Part shown: one piece after another, positions 36,087-57,630 of the stretch | Numbering within the stretch: the stretch's first letter is position 1 | Layout of the letters: every line of letters starts with the position of its first letter | Source: Siniperca chuatsi | Lineage: Eukaryota; Chordata; Actinopteri; Centrarchiformes; Sinipercidae | Assembly: GCF_020085105.1 (NCBI RefSeq) | Contig: NC_058065.1 | Location: forward strand, 2,668,218-2,732,217 | DNA: 64,000 nt | Direction of reading: 5' to 3' | The notes under the pieces: model-generated | Database searches by the model: none | The model's input: only the letters and a program-made list of their open reading frames with translations | What the model was told of the DNA's origin: nothing | Position numbers and translations under genes: made by a program

Positions 36087-36699
36087 CTTCGCCTCTCGTC
36101 GTCCCGGATCCTGCTCTGGTTGTGGGGCGACACCACACACACACAGTGGGCTCAAGTCCGTCCGTCAGCCAGCCAGGCAGCCAGCTAGCTAACTGCATGT
36201 CATCATCATCACCTCCTTCCTCTTCCTCTTCCTCCAACGGACAGTAACAGCGGCGGTATCATCACTGGCAACTACTGCCTGAAACGGAGGGTGTACACCG
36301 ACACCAGCACCGATTAAAAACAGCTAAACCCTCCCTTAAATTCAGTAAATTTGAAACTACATTTATTTCCAGTTGCAATGTGATGCTAAAAAACATTAAA
36401 CACACATCTGCCACTTTAAAGCTAACCCTGCGAGTCATTCTTTGTTATTGTTCCGCAGTAAATAGACGAAGCCGTCTTGTTAGCCACCTAGCTAGCTAGT
36501 CAACTTCAACATTTAGAAATGAAGCCGTTTCAACTACAAACGTTGAATAAAATCTACATTTGCAGGTGTCACTTCGCTGATAAACCTACCTGTGATAAAG
36601 TCCCCAAAAATAGTGTCGTCGATAAAATGTCGCTAACTGTTTCAAAATTAGTCTTTTGTTGCCAAACGCACACCGCTGCTGACAGAGGTACGCCGGGTC

Positions 36700-36755
36700 C
36701 GGGCTCCCCGTGACGTCAGTGACAGGCGCAGAGGATTGTGGGATTTGTAGTCCGT
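36700..36755. promoter_or_regulatory. Probable promoter: CRE plus ZNF143/THAP11-like element
   Basis: A perfect cAMP response element TGACGTCA lies at 36711-36718. Right after it, GGATTGTGGGATTTGTAGTC (36733-36752) resembles, on the reverse strand, the ACTACAA.TCCCA core of the ZNF143/THAP11 site found at many CpG promoters. The local GC rise (CGCCGGGTCCGGGCTCCCCG) supports a promoter. It is about 620 bp upstream of the znf513 ATG and could drive that gene or an unseen plus-strand transcript. Confidence 0.5.
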
Positions 36756-38489
36756 GCATTGGGTCTTTTAAACTTGTCAATAACAATACATGTCCTGTAC
36801 ATATAATTAACCTGCTTCAGGAGAGATTTAAGTAAGATGCATTTTGCAGTTTTTTTAAATTGTATTATCTTCTTTGTACTTTATTTAGTGTCTTTATTTA
36901 TTTAATGTATAATACTAATATTGTAGACTTTGTTACTTGTATCTTTTTTCCGTGTTATTATAATTATGCTTAGTGGTGGAAGGTGCTAACCAGAGAGCAA
37001 TGTTTTTGTTTGTTTAGTTGGCTAGTTGTTATAAAATACTTCTCCACATTATTCCTTAAGACAATAAATACGATAGCATAAAATAATGCTCTAAAATAAA
37101 ATACAATAATACAAAATTACATAAATAATATAAAAATGAGACATATTTCAATAATATAAAGATCATAAAAATGTAGTAGTATACACACAGTAAAAATCAC
37201 AATCATATATATCTACATGTAAAAATAGAAGTATTAGTAAGTAGTAGAAAACAAATACTGTTTAACCCCACTCCTCACCATGGATCAAAACCTCATGAAC
37301 TTGAAACACAGGAAAATTTTAACAGCAGAAACTGTCAGTAGTAACTGTCAAAAGACTGGACTGACATTCAAAAAGAGTAATATTAACTCTGTGGCGTTTA
37401 AACACATTCAGTAAATTAACTCTGATTTTACTGTGTACCTCTGAGAAATAACACAAAACAAAAATCTGTATGATGCTTTGTAAGCGTGTTTAATATCATT
37501 AAATTCAATAATAAATATAATACAATAGTGATGATCAGACTGTGAACTTTACATTAACATATTAGTCAACTAAACATTCAGTTATATCAATTTCTTCCAA
37601 AACATATATTAGAATATCACTGTGTTTATTTTCTAGGACTTTATAGATATATGACGTTATGATATTTAAAATATCTTGTTTGTTCTTTCAGTTTAATAAT
37701 ACCATTATGTTCTGTCAGTGTTATGATTTTTCTACATGTTCAGACTCCTGACATCTACGTATCATCAGATGGGTCTGGTTCAATGTCTCTGTTAATGAAA
37801 ATACCACCAGTGAAAGAATAAAGTATTACATTTTAAATAAAGTACAACATTTTTCAGTTTTAAATTTCAATGGGGAAACAAGTAACATTTCTATTGTGGC
37901 CTGTCAGCCTCAAATTTGAGCTTAAAGATTCAATATTGTCCTTGGAAACAGGAGCTTCACAAGGTCCACTTACTGGAAATTTTGCTTAGCTTTTAGTTGC
38001 ATCTTGTGGCCTTCATCAGCGGATGGATTTCAGCATAGTTCTCATCTAGCTGATATCCAATCTCTGACAACCATTCGCATTGTACAAAATCTAAATAAAA
38101 TAAGATAAATAAATCTCAAAATTATGTTTTAAAAGCTCTATTATTTAAGTTTATATTGTGCTCACAGGATGCACATTCCTAATATAGTTGTGTTTAATTA
38201 AATTACCACAAATGAAGTACTATTCCATCATAAAAATACTATCGCACTGGACTGGGAACGATGAACAGAGGGCAGTAGGTAGGGGAGTCACCAGAAGAAC
38301 CAGACAGACATGGCTTTATAATAAGCACCTACAAGCTCAGGAACCTCCACATTAGGTTGTGAATGGTAAGATTTATTTGCAGTTGGGGAGAGGATGTGAG
38401 GCGTGAACAAGCTACAGCTACAAAAACAGTGAAGAAAAGTGATTTTAAGTTCACAACACACATCGCTGTTATTAATTGAGACCTCAAAC
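36756..38489. other. Intergenic DNA between znf513 and the ermin-like gene
   Basis: AT-rich, with no domain-bearing open frame and no repeat that I can name beyond short A/T runs. Confidence 0.4.
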
Positions 38490-38690
38490 TTGTGACCTTT
38501 TGGTGCTATCTAAATAAACAATTAAACTTTATTTATCTAACACCTTTCATGAACAAAATTGGAAAAAATCCTAGCTATCCCTTTTTTGTCTCAATTAAAA
38601 GCTTCTCATCACAAAGAACCGACATTCAATATGGCGTACCACAAGGCTCTGTCCTGGGTCCACTACCTTTCTCTATATGTTACCACTAGA
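38490..38690 (+). mobile_element. Reverse-transcriptase fragment of an L2-like LINE
   Basis: Reads TDIQYGVPQGSVLGPLPFSI, the catalytic-core-adjacent GVPQGSVLGPLLF motif of LINE reverse transcriptases. Only about 200 bp are recognisable. It ends about 80 bp before the ermin-like stop codon on the other strand, probably inside that gene's 3'UTR. Confidence 0.75.
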
Positions 38691-38771
38691 GGTCATCATC
38701 TGCAAGCAAGGGATCACAAAAAAGCTATTCGATCAAGAGAACCAAACCCTCTGACAACATTTAGGGCTTGA

Positions 38772-41700
38772 TCACAAGTTCATCAAGGACTCAAACTCAT
38801 CAATCCTCTGTCTGGTGTTTCCTCTCCGGATCCTCCTGTAGGACACAGTTTTGTACTTTGATGATTGGCAGCTGCCGTTCTTGTTGTCGTCTGCTTCGTC
38901 CGCCTCGCCGTTCATCTTGTGAGAGTTTTCACCTCCTTCCTCTCTGTCTACTTTGTCCTCCTTCACTTCCGTCACAGGGTTTCCTGTGCTGGATGAGGTC
39001 GGACTGAGCTCTTTGCCTCCTTGTTCGGCCCTTAACGACGACTGGGCAGCTGCATCCATTAACGTCACTTTCTCCTCCAACCTGCAACCTGAGGCCTGTA
39101 GATCTGGAAGCGGAAATATTTAAATTTTTGTTTAATTAAAATACTTTTTAAAGGTTAAAGCATGGCATGAAGTGATTTCACTGTGGAGGTTTTTTCATTA
39201 TCATTTGCTTTTGGCAATTGAGTGAATGTCATCTTTATGGAATTTTAATTAGATTTTAATGAATGAATTAACTCTCTGGCCTGGATCTCCACAGTGAGGA
39301 ATTGTGTTCCAGCCAATCATGGCTGCAGTTATGTAAGATCCTCTCTGGACTGCAAACTCCAAAACAAAGTGTACAACTTCCAGCTAGATATTTAAACACT
39401 TACAGCAACACATAACTTAAGGTGTTGGAGCTGCACGCTCTCATGCATTTAAATGACTTTTGTTGGCTGACTAATCTGCCTAATTGTATTGCTTTTTATA
39501 CAGATCTCCTAATTTGGGTTCATTTTGTACTTTTCAAACACAGAACACTGATTTAAAAATGAGCTTTTTCAATTGTTATTTTACAACATAAAAATCTCAT
39601 AGTCAATTTATTTGAATCAACTCATCTTTTCTCATTAACTTACTATAATTAGTTTGTCAACTTAGATCGGTTATTCATTCATTAATAATTAATTCATCAT
39701 TAATAGTCATGTTTTGTAACTTGGACTAGTGAAAGAATAAACACAACTGGAAATGAATCCTAACTTTTCATTTCTTGTCAAAATAACTAAACAGCTGTTG
39801 GCTCAACTCCTTAATTTCTTAAGTTTGTCTAACTCTTTCACTTTCAGTACATTTGAATTGGCTGATTTCACATTAGAACAACTAATGAAGATATTGAGCA
39901 AACTATTCAGTGCACGTTAAGCTTACTCAAAATTTTAAGGCAGCCTGGTCAGTCATATTTTTATGTTGAAACAAACCTGTAAGATTTTCATAAAATCAAA
40001 CCCCATTTTTTAATATTATTCATGGTCTGCATTTTTGCGGCAAGAGCCATTCGATCTATTTACATTCTGTACTTTACTCTCTATATGGTAGCTCTCATCG
40101 TTAGTGGCAGGGTCCGCCATTCCTTCCAATCTTAAGGATCATAACTTCAGTGTTTTTTTTTTAGCGTAGTATGAGTGCACTGTAAAAAATAGACAAATGG
40201 CAGTAGAAGCTGTAATAGCAGGAGTGTGGCAGTAGTACTTTGTTTACCTGTCTGTAGTTCAGGTGTAATATCTCGGCCGTCGTCGTCAGCTGCTGATTCT
40301 GCTGTTTCACTTCGATGTCCTGGAGCAGGAAATGGTGTCGGTGTTTCAAATCGCTCGTGTTCCTCCAAACTCTGTATTTCCACCTCCTCTGTGGGATCTC
40401 TCAGGTTCAGACGAGCAGAAGGTAGATTTGTGTCGGTCAGAGAAGCAGCCGGGGTTGAAGCTCGCTCCATCTCATTGTCGTTGCTCGGTGATGTGGGATA
40501 AATGTCCCCGTTGTGGTTTCTGGCAGCGCCTGAGCCTTTCTCTTCATCTGTGAGGACCCTGGGAGCTTCATTTCCTGTTTCTGCACCACCATGACTCAGC
40601 GTTTCAGCAACTTCAGAGTCTTGTAGAGGTGATGAAGGTGATGATTTTTGGGAACCTGACTGATCGAGCTGGTTTGGTGGTTCGTCATGTGGTTCCTCTT
40701 CCCGCTCTTTACTTTCTTCTCCTGCATTTTCTTCTCCGTCAACCAAGGCCTCAGTTTCTTCTTCTTTTCCATCAACCTGTTGTTCTTGTTTCTTCACCTC
40801 CTTATCTTCTTTTTCCTCCATCTCTTCTTCTTCTTCTTCTTCTCTGTCAGTCTGTTGATGTTCTTGATCTTCTTTCTCTGCTTCCTTTTCTCCTCCTTCC
40901 TCCATCTTTTCTTCTTCTCCATCAACCTGTTGTTGTTGTTCTTCTTTCTCTGCTTCCTTTTCTCCTCCTTCCTCCATCTTTTCTTCTTCTCCATCAACCT
41001 GTTGTTGTTCTTGATATTCTTTCTCTTCTTCCTCCTTTTCTTTCTCTCTTCGGCCATCCTCTCTTCCCTCTTGCATAACCTCCTTTTCTTCTTTTTCCTC
41101 TTCCTCCCACTGTTCTTCTCTTTCTTCAACCTCTTCTTCGTCATGGCTCTTCTTCTCTTTTTCTGTTCTTTCATCCCTTCTTCCTTCCTTCATAACCTTC
41201 TTTTCTTCTTCACTCACTACGTCTTCTTCCTCATGAGTCTTTAGTTCTTTCTCTCCATCTTTTGCTTCCTGAACTGCTTCCTCATACTCCCTCACTACCT
41301 GCTTTTCTCCTACCATTAACTCCTTTTGTTCTTTTCTTTCTTCATCTACCTCGTCTTCCTCCTTGTCTTTCTCTGTTCGGTCATCCTCTCTTCCCTCCTT
41401 TTCTTCTTCTTGCTCCTGAGTCTTTATCTCTTTCTCTCCATCTTTTGCTTCCTCCTCATATTCCCCCACTACCTGCTTTTCTTCTACACCTTCTTCCTCT
41501 GTCTCCCTGTCTTGTTCTTTCCTTTCTTCGTCTACCTCTTCTTCCTCCTTTTCTTTCTGTGCTCTGTCATCCTCACTTCCTTCCTTTATGAGCTCCTTTT
41601 CTTCTTTTCCCACTGCATCTTTTTCCTCTCGAGTTACCTTGTTTTTTTGTTGTTTATTCTCCACCTCTTCTTCATCTGATCTTTCTGTCTCTTTCTCCAC

Positions 41701-42645
41701 TTCCCCCTCTACCTCTGCCATCCATCCAAGTTTGTTCGTAACCTCCTCATCGTCCTGTTTTAAACTGCCTACATCTCCGTCTGCCTCCTTCTCCCTTTCT
41801 TCTCCTTCTTTCTCGATCTTGTCCTCCTCTCCTTGTTCTTCTTCAACCTCATTTTCTAGCACCTGCTCTTCCTCTCTTCCTTCTATCTCTTCCTCTTGCT
41901 TCTCTACATTTTCCTCCCCTTTCTCCATCATTTCTGCCCTTTCGTCTTCTTTTTCTTCTATCTCACCTTTGTTTTTTCCTTTCTCCTCTTCCTCTTTTTC
42001 TACCTCACATACCCATTCTTCCTTCTGTTTTTCAATATTTGTTTGTTTCTCTACACATCCCCCATGTACCTCTTTTTGTTCCCCCACTTCTTCCTCCATG
42101 TTTGCCTTTTCTTCTGTGTCTCCTTCAATCTTCTCCTCCTCCGCCACCTTTTCTGTCCTCTCGTCTTCCTCTTCTCTTGCTTCTACCTGCTTTTCTGTCT
42201 CTTTTTCAACATTTCCATCATAGTTGACTGCTTTCTTTACTTCTTCCTCTTTTTCTCCTCGTTGCAAATCCTCATCCTCTTTTCCTTCTTCCTTTTCCTT
42301 TTTGCTCTCATCTTTATCTTTCCAGTCTTGAACCCGTTGATCTCCTCTTTCCTTTCCCACCTGCCCCTCTTTGTCTTCCTCCATTGTCACTTTATCCCTT
42401 GGTATTTCTTCATCTTGCACCTTTTTGTCATCTGCTTCTTGAACACTTTTCTCCTCACCTGATGCAGTCCCTTCAGTGTTGTCAGCCCCGTCCTCTCTTT
42501 TGACTTCAGACAACATCGGCTCCATCGTGTCCTCTACTGACCAATCTCCAAACAGCCCGACTGCCTGAATAACCCGAGAAACTATCGAATTTTCCTCCAG
42601 GACCAGACTGTCCAACATGTCTGCAGCTGTCCACCAACTCGCCAT
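38772..42645 (-). CDS. ermn: Ermin-like protein with an enlarged Glu/Lys-rich body and ERM-type actin-binding tail, about 909 aa
   Basis: Ermin (juxtanodin) is an oligodendrocyte cytoskeletal protein that binds F-actin through a C-terminus shared with ezrin/radixin/moesin. Two coding exons: 42645-40248 and 39103-38772, joined in phase (799 codons plus 1 base, then 2 bases plus 110 codons with stop). The C-terminus [18 protein letters not shown] followed by [11 protein letters not shown] matches the ermin tail ([18 protein letters not shown]). The N-terminus [20 protein letters not shown] is unlike anything I recall. Residues ~60-640 are almost wholly Glu, Lys, Asp, Gln and Val, with repeated units such as [20 protein letters not shown], and should form a long charged helix. 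Mammalian ermin is 284 aa, so this is about three times longer. The orthology call rests on the tail and the acidic character. Confidence 0.75.
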
Positions 42646-42988
42646 GATGTAGGAAATAAGAGAAAGCTGCTCTTTAACTGCTCAGTTTGAGGAATACGTC
42701 AAACAGAGTGAAAGAAATAAACCTAGCATTTGTCCCACCCAAGTTCAAACCACTTGTCCGTGTTATGAAAGCATTCACATTCACCCAGAAAGGATTTAAT
42801 TAATGCTGATTGGCAGAAACGCAGCACACGTCATTTCTCAATCCACAGTCTGGTGACCTGAAGGCCACGTTTTCAGCCTCGGGTTTGTAATACTTTAATC
42901 TTTAAGGTATGATCTCTCTCCTTTACTAGACTCCTCCTCCCAGATTCTTACTTCGCTTAAAATAACCACCATGTGTACATTTTTAATT

Positions 42989-43242
42989 TAGTGGTGGAAG
43001 AAGTATTCACTTCCTTACTTAAAGTAAAAGTAGCAATATCACAGTGTAAAACTAGTCAAGTGAAAGTCCTGTATTTTAATTTCTACTTTAGTAAAAGTAC
43101 AGATTTATTATCAGATAATATCATTATTATTTTGGCAACAAGATAAAAAAAAATACAGTATACACAGCATACATTGGAAGTACTCAATTAAGTACTACTA
43201 CTTTAAAATTGAGTAAATGTACATAGTTTCCCTCCACCACTG
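42989..43242. mobile_element. MITE-like element with AGTGGTGGA termini, 254 bp
   Basis: It begins TAGTGGTGGAAG and ends CCTCCACCACTG, which are inverted copies. Between lie TACTTAAAGTAAAAGTAGCA and TACTTTAAAATTGAGTAAAT, the same text as the repeats at 10853 and 12935. It lies about 340 bp upstream of the ermin-like start codon. Confidence 0.65.
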
Positions 43243-45170
43243 GTAGAACTGGCCCTGGTATTAACGAATAGCTTTAATGTTTTATTAAAATAATGTGTTA
43301 TAATAACAATTAAAGTGTTTTTTCTCTCTTTTTCAGTTACTGTTTATATTTAATTTATATACATGATGTGCATACATACTCTGTATATATGAGTTAAGTG
43401 AAATGTGCTCTATAAATGAAGTTTTGCTGTCTTGTTTTCTAGTATTATTATTTTTTTCTTCCTCTCCTCTTCCTTTCTCTCCTCTTCTTTCAGCTTGAAG
43501 ATCAACATTCCCATAGTGGTTTATCCAACTGTGGTATGTTAGGCTTCACAATAAGCTGTAATGAGTGTTACAGTCTCACATTGACATTATGTCACCATTT
43601 CCCATCCTCACTGCAGTACACAGCTACATTCTTGTCCAAATATAGTGATTTCTTTAGAGGAGAAAACGATAAATTGTATAAATAATAGAAAACAAAATAC
43701 TTAACATTTGACAGAAGCTCAATAATTCTTTATATTTTAGATAATTTAAATATTCATTTGAATGATACACATCTTCATGTGTTGTTTCCACAGCTGTTGG
43801 AGCAGTAAATAATTATCAGTAAATCACAATCCTTATTTTTCTGAAAACATCCCTCACATTTTCAAATCTCAAGATATCAGAAGCACGACCCCCAATGTCC
43901 ATTAGATGGTGGTATAACGTTTGATGTCAGTGTCATGCAGAGTAATGAGCTTACAGCACACATCCACATACACATGACAACACAGCTGTTTCTAAAAACA
44001 AATCTTTCACAGTCATCTAACCAAAATTAGCAGAATGAGGAGTCACTTTTCCAGGAAATGCTCCTCTTGGTTTGTTACACAAGAAAAAAATAGCGGTTTT
44101 GACTTAAAATTCTCCGAAATGACACAGATAAAAACAGACTCTGCCACACTGAACCGTCAACTGTCTGTTGCATGTAGAAATATTGTTCAGTTTATAAAAA
44201 AGTAAGCTTACCACAACTGCATTGAAAAAGACTCAAATGTATAGAGCCATGGTTTAATCCACGTAATGTAATGAAAACAAGGAAGGATCCATTTAAATTT
44301 CTCTCTAAACATCATTTGCTGGCTCATCTCCCTCCTTATCCTATAATTTGATATTGACATATTTCTAAATTGTAATATAAAAATGACATTATTCACCTGT
44401 AAAGATATTTTACATTTGGAGCTATTTGTTGAATTATTTATTTATTATGTCCGTTCAGTTTGTCTGGTTTTGTACATTGTGATTTAGTGTTATGGTGTGT
44501 TGGACTGTGATTTTGAGTTGTTTGTCTTGGCCTCTGTTTTGATTAAGCTAATGGGGATCCTAACATATTAAATAAAAAAAAACAACAACCTTGAGTCATC
44601 ATTTATCAGAACATTTATTGCAATAATAAAATAATATAATAGTACAAATGGGATTTGATTCGTTTTTCAGGAGTTTCACATCTTTTATGAAAATATGTTC
44701 TTAATGTGTTTTACAATCAGTTTTGCATTCAACGGTGATACAACCAAAACCTTAATTTTGGAATGAACTACTTATATTTAAAGTCATTATTAATAATACA
44801 GGCTCCAAACAGTCATCCTTATAAGATGTTGATGCATGATGAGTAGGCAAAAGTGCTTATTTTCCTGATATTGATATAAACTGGCTTTATTTCCAAATAC
44901 GGACATCCACTATTCCAAAAAAGTGATTCCTACTAGTGTTTCTTTAACAATAGTGCATAACACAAGTCCTTAATCCACAACACTTGTTTCCAAAAGATTT
45001 TGCAAGTTTTGCAAGATGAGCCTCATAATATTTCTGAACCTTTTTGGGAAACAAATTCTTCAAATTTAAATTCCCCAATGAGTTATAAAGAGCTATCTTT
45101 GAACTAGCAGCAGCACAAAACTGGCACTTAACTCTTATCTTCTAAAACCTCCCTGCATCAGTAGTTTCTT
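43243..45170. other. Intergenic DNA and probable styxl2 3'UTR
   Basis: No gene seen. On the minus strand an AATAAA at about 44606-44612, with a second shortly after, would end the styxl2 transcript around 44590 and give a 3'UTR of about 0.6 kb. The A-run at 44572-44587 may mark a retroposed tail. Confidence 0.4.
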
Positions 45171-53858
<8,688 letters not shown>

Positions 53859-55029
53859 GGCAACCAAGATCCCTCCTTCCTGCTGATAAAATAAACACTT
53901 TAATTCATGTTAACTTTGACACATTTTGTCGTTTAATTTGGATTTGTGCATCGATGGGATGAAGTTTCTTGGTTTGTCAGATATCAAATTCACTGGATGA
54001 GACAAAAACACACATTCCTGTCTGGTTATTTTATCCATTCACAGTTTCTGTTTCGGTTTTCCAGAAAGTTTACGATACAATATATTCTTATTAATGAGTT
54101 CAACATCTCTTCACTGGGTTTGAATGTTAGATTGAACTTCATTTTGCAAAGTTACAAAGAGGAGCAGAATTAAAGGCACATATTAGCAAAACAGAGACTT
54201 TAAGAAGAGAATGGTGGAGCTATCTATGACAGGAACTTTATATATATATATATTTTAAATCATCTGCTACTGTTACTGTAGGTATTTGACGTCTTGTATG
54301 ATTTGTACAATCTTACCTAGAAGTTAAAAACCAAACAACAACACAGATACACTTACGGTGCTATATAAATAAAGCTGAGTTGAGTTAACTTTGTACAGTC
54401 AGATTTTTATATTGAATTGGAAATATTCCCCATGTGCTGAACGGATGTAAGTGCTGCCTGTCAGTTATGCAATGTACACAGCGGGACGTGATAAATTAGA
54501 CTGAAGTCAGACATAGAGGAAAGAAAGAAAAGTGGAGGAGAAAGAACGAAAGAAAGACACATTCGTCACGTGCTACAGCCAATCTGAATTCATGAAAAAT
54601 ATAAAAACTCTATCAAAGAACTGGCAGGAACTATAAAGCAAATGGACCAAATAACAGGTATTACACAGGAAACATGGGATATAATGGCTTTGAAACACGA
54701 CCTCGAGAGGGGAAAGAGCTGCTTTGCATAGCACGTAAAATACAAACAGGGATGCACGACCTAATGTTCAAACAAATTAATCTATGAATCATACTCAAAG
54801 TATGAGCTTTCATAACTTCAGAAGAGCCGAGATCACAAGCAGGACTACGTAACCACCATGTTGGAGGCTCTGTGGTGACCTGAAGGCAAACCAGACTCGT
54901 GTGTTCTGGAGGAAACTAAAGCCTTTCTGGGAAAAATACAACATCCCAAACATCTGTACTGCGATGTCCCGAGGGAACACCGAGGACGCTTCACAAGGAA
55001 GACACCTGGCAATGGAAGTGGTGTGAAGT
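53859..55029. other. Upstream region of styxl2
   Basis: Contains an L2/SINE-type tail at about 54358-54390 (GTGCTATATAAATAAAGC) and AT-rich DNA. No gene is recognised, and no promoter element can be assigned with confidence. Confidence 0.4.
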
Positions 55030-55420
55030 AGATCCTCCAGGCCGAAAACCAGTTGACATATCTTTTGAGGGTTAAAGGAAGAGTTTGACATGTTGGGGAA
55101 TAGAGAGGGATCAATATGTATACCGACAACCTTTTCTGAGTGGTTACGTGCTGGACTATTTCTTGAAGTGTCGGCTGCAATCCAAGAAGTAGTCCAGCAC
55201 ATAACCCCCCGCAAACAAGCAAGCTGTCGTTTTTACACTTCAGTTTTTGTAGAGATTCAACAAGAGACAGAGCCAGGTTAGCTGTTTCCCCCTGTTTCCA
55301 GTCTTTATGCTAAGCTAAGCTAACCAGCTGCTGGCTGCAGCTTCATATTCACCAGACAGACATGAGAGTGGTATCAATCTTTTCGTCTAATTCTCAGCAA
55401 GAAAGTGAATAACTTTACTT
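55030..55420 (+). repeat. Dispersed fish repeat with an internal 24-bp hairpin
   Basis: Contains GGTTACGTGCTGGACTATTT (from 55141) and, 18 nt further on, its near-complement AGTAGTCCAGCACATAACC, then GCTGTTTCCCCCTGTTTCCA and GCTAAGCTAAGCTAACCAGC. It is the fullest of the three copies in the window (others at 13500-13770 and 24005-24080). Confidence 0.6.
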
Positions 55421-55689
55421 TAAGTATATAAAAAAAAGAAAAATATCAAAAATCTACAAGGTTTTCAAACTGATGTTGCTGTAGTGTGTGTGTGTGTGTG
55501 ATATGAGGCGGATCTATTTTTAACCAGAGCAACAGCTGCGTCAGAGCCTGTCAGGCCTGAGATCAGCAGCACACTTGAAAGGCCACACAGCTTCAAGCTT
55601 TAAAAAACAAGCAGACCATCAACACTTTTCAGAAGTGAGAAAACTCACAAGAATAGAAAACAGCTCTCCGGCTTTATAGAAAACACCAC

Positions 55690-55692
<3 letters not shown>

Positions 55693-55724
<32 letters not shown>
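55693..55724. repeat. (TG)n microsatellite
   Basis: About 16 TG units. A second shorter run lies at 55484-55500 and another at 57580-57611. The frames over these runs are artefacts. Confidence 0.9.
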
Positions 55725-55730
<6 letters not shown>

Positions 55731-55904
55731 TACCTCGGTGGTCAGTCACAGTGTCTGAAGGAGGTCGTCTGAAGCTGACGGTGGCCAGACTGACACAGGC
55801 TCCTAAAGTTAGAGAGAGCCCCCACCCAAGTCCTCCCCCAGCCCCCACCCAAGTCCTCCCCCAGCAGGCCTGCAGAGCCCCGGACACCCGACACCAGAGC
55901 TGCA

Positions 55905-57577
55905 GGTAACGGAGTACATTTACTCCAGTAAAACTGCAGTTACAGACAGTTTAGAGGCTCTGGTACTTTACTGGAGTATTTCTTTCTGTTTAGAAAGAAT
56001 TATTAGAGACATTTATCAGAATACATTTTAGATTTTACATTCAATATAAGATCTTTCTGTCCTTCCCTATTTCCTCTTTGTCTTTTCCTGAATTCCCTTT
56101 TCCGTTCTTACCCTATTTTAGCCCACTTAATGTCACTACTTCTATTCTTCTTTCTGTCTTGAAGCTTGAAGTATTAAAAATGGCATCTGAAAAACTCTAA
56201 TGGTAAGTAAAGTAAGTCTCAGTTGCAGTGTGATTTGTGTGCTTTGGTGAACTGAGACACGTAGGACACGTTTGGTCTATAAAATGTCAATAAATAGTAA
56301 AAATCACCCATCAGAAGCTCCAAGCTGACGTCAAATGTTTTGTCTAACAGTCCAAAACCCAAAGATATTCAGTTTACTGTCATAGCAAACTAGAAAACTA
56401 AAAATGACTTATATAATTAATCAGTTTCAAATTTTTCTGTTAACTAATGGATTCATCCTTTTCTTCCTTCTATCTTTACTTCGGCCCTTTTTCGGCTCTT
56501 TTCGTCTGTTGGAAGGATTGAAAATGAGGCAGAAAGTGTTCAGATTTGTCGTGAGATGGAAAAAGTGAAGTTTTATTTTGTTAAGTATACCTTTTATGAA
56601 ATGTGTGGATATATATGTACATAATTATATGTATTTGTATATGACGTAGGCATCATATTGCAGCCTTTATCTTGTAACATGGGAAGGAGTCTCCTGTTTT
56701 ATTATTTATATTATTAATGTGTTTATGTCTTGTATTGCTTCCTAATAAATATCTAAAAAGAATAATCCACAGATCTTGTGATTTGTGTGATTTGGTGAAC
56801 TGACTCTTTAATGTAATGTAGAAATAAACTGGCTGAGTTCACAGTGGCTGCATGTTGTGATGTAAAGAAAGTATTTATTTACAGATAAATAAGTACACAT
56901 TTTCCAGGAGCTAAAGCTCTGCTGACCCTCTGCAGAATTAATACCACAATCTGTTCAACTACACAAGACTGTTAAGTAGCTTCTGTGCTAACCACAGTTC
57001 ACTTTCATTTTTACTTTTTGTTAACGTTTGTCTTTGCAATGGACAACACAGGAACAACTTTGTCCTCGGAGCTTGAACGCTGCTTGTGTGTTTATCTAAA
57101 GTCAGCTGACAATCAACTTGGCTATTTATAACCTCAGAATGCGGCTAATTTAAGTCACACGGTCACACACACACACATTGTTTATTCGTAATAAAAGACT
57201 TACAAATGTCAGGGAGGTTTGACTGATTAGCTTTTTTAGGTCAATAGATCATCAAGTGCCGTTTGAGTTTATATTAATTATTTTTAGACATGACCATTTA
57301 AATTCTGATAAATTCCCATTATTGACTGTTTCCATCAGATAAGAAACAGCATTTTAACCTGATAAATTCCCTAAATGAGCAATTAACTACATTGTACAGA
57401 CTTTCATTGCGTGTTTTCCTTCTTTTCCAGGCGCTTATGAGCATGTTCATTTCCTGAGAGATATTTTTTACTTTGTTGTATTTTAAGGGTGTAGCAGCAG
57501 ATTAGAAAAGAGAAACTTTACCATCTCAACTTTTACTTACTGAAACTGATTTAACTACTTCTGTATTTTTATCTGTG

Positions 57578-57613
<36 letters not shown>

Positions 57614-57630
57614 CTCTAGAAACAAATACA
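55905..57630. other. Intergenic DNA with repeat pieces
   Basis: 55905-55990 carries a short piece of the GTACATTTACTCCAGTA repeat related to that at 10853, and 56325-56460 a piece of the GTTTACTGTCATA...TAATCAG family. No gene is recognised. Confidence 0.4.

Noticed and set aside
40629-42462. Long hydrophobic Phe/Leu/Ser-rich frames on the plus strand
   Set aside because: Antisense shadows of the Glu/Lys-rich ermin-like exon; not membrane proteins.
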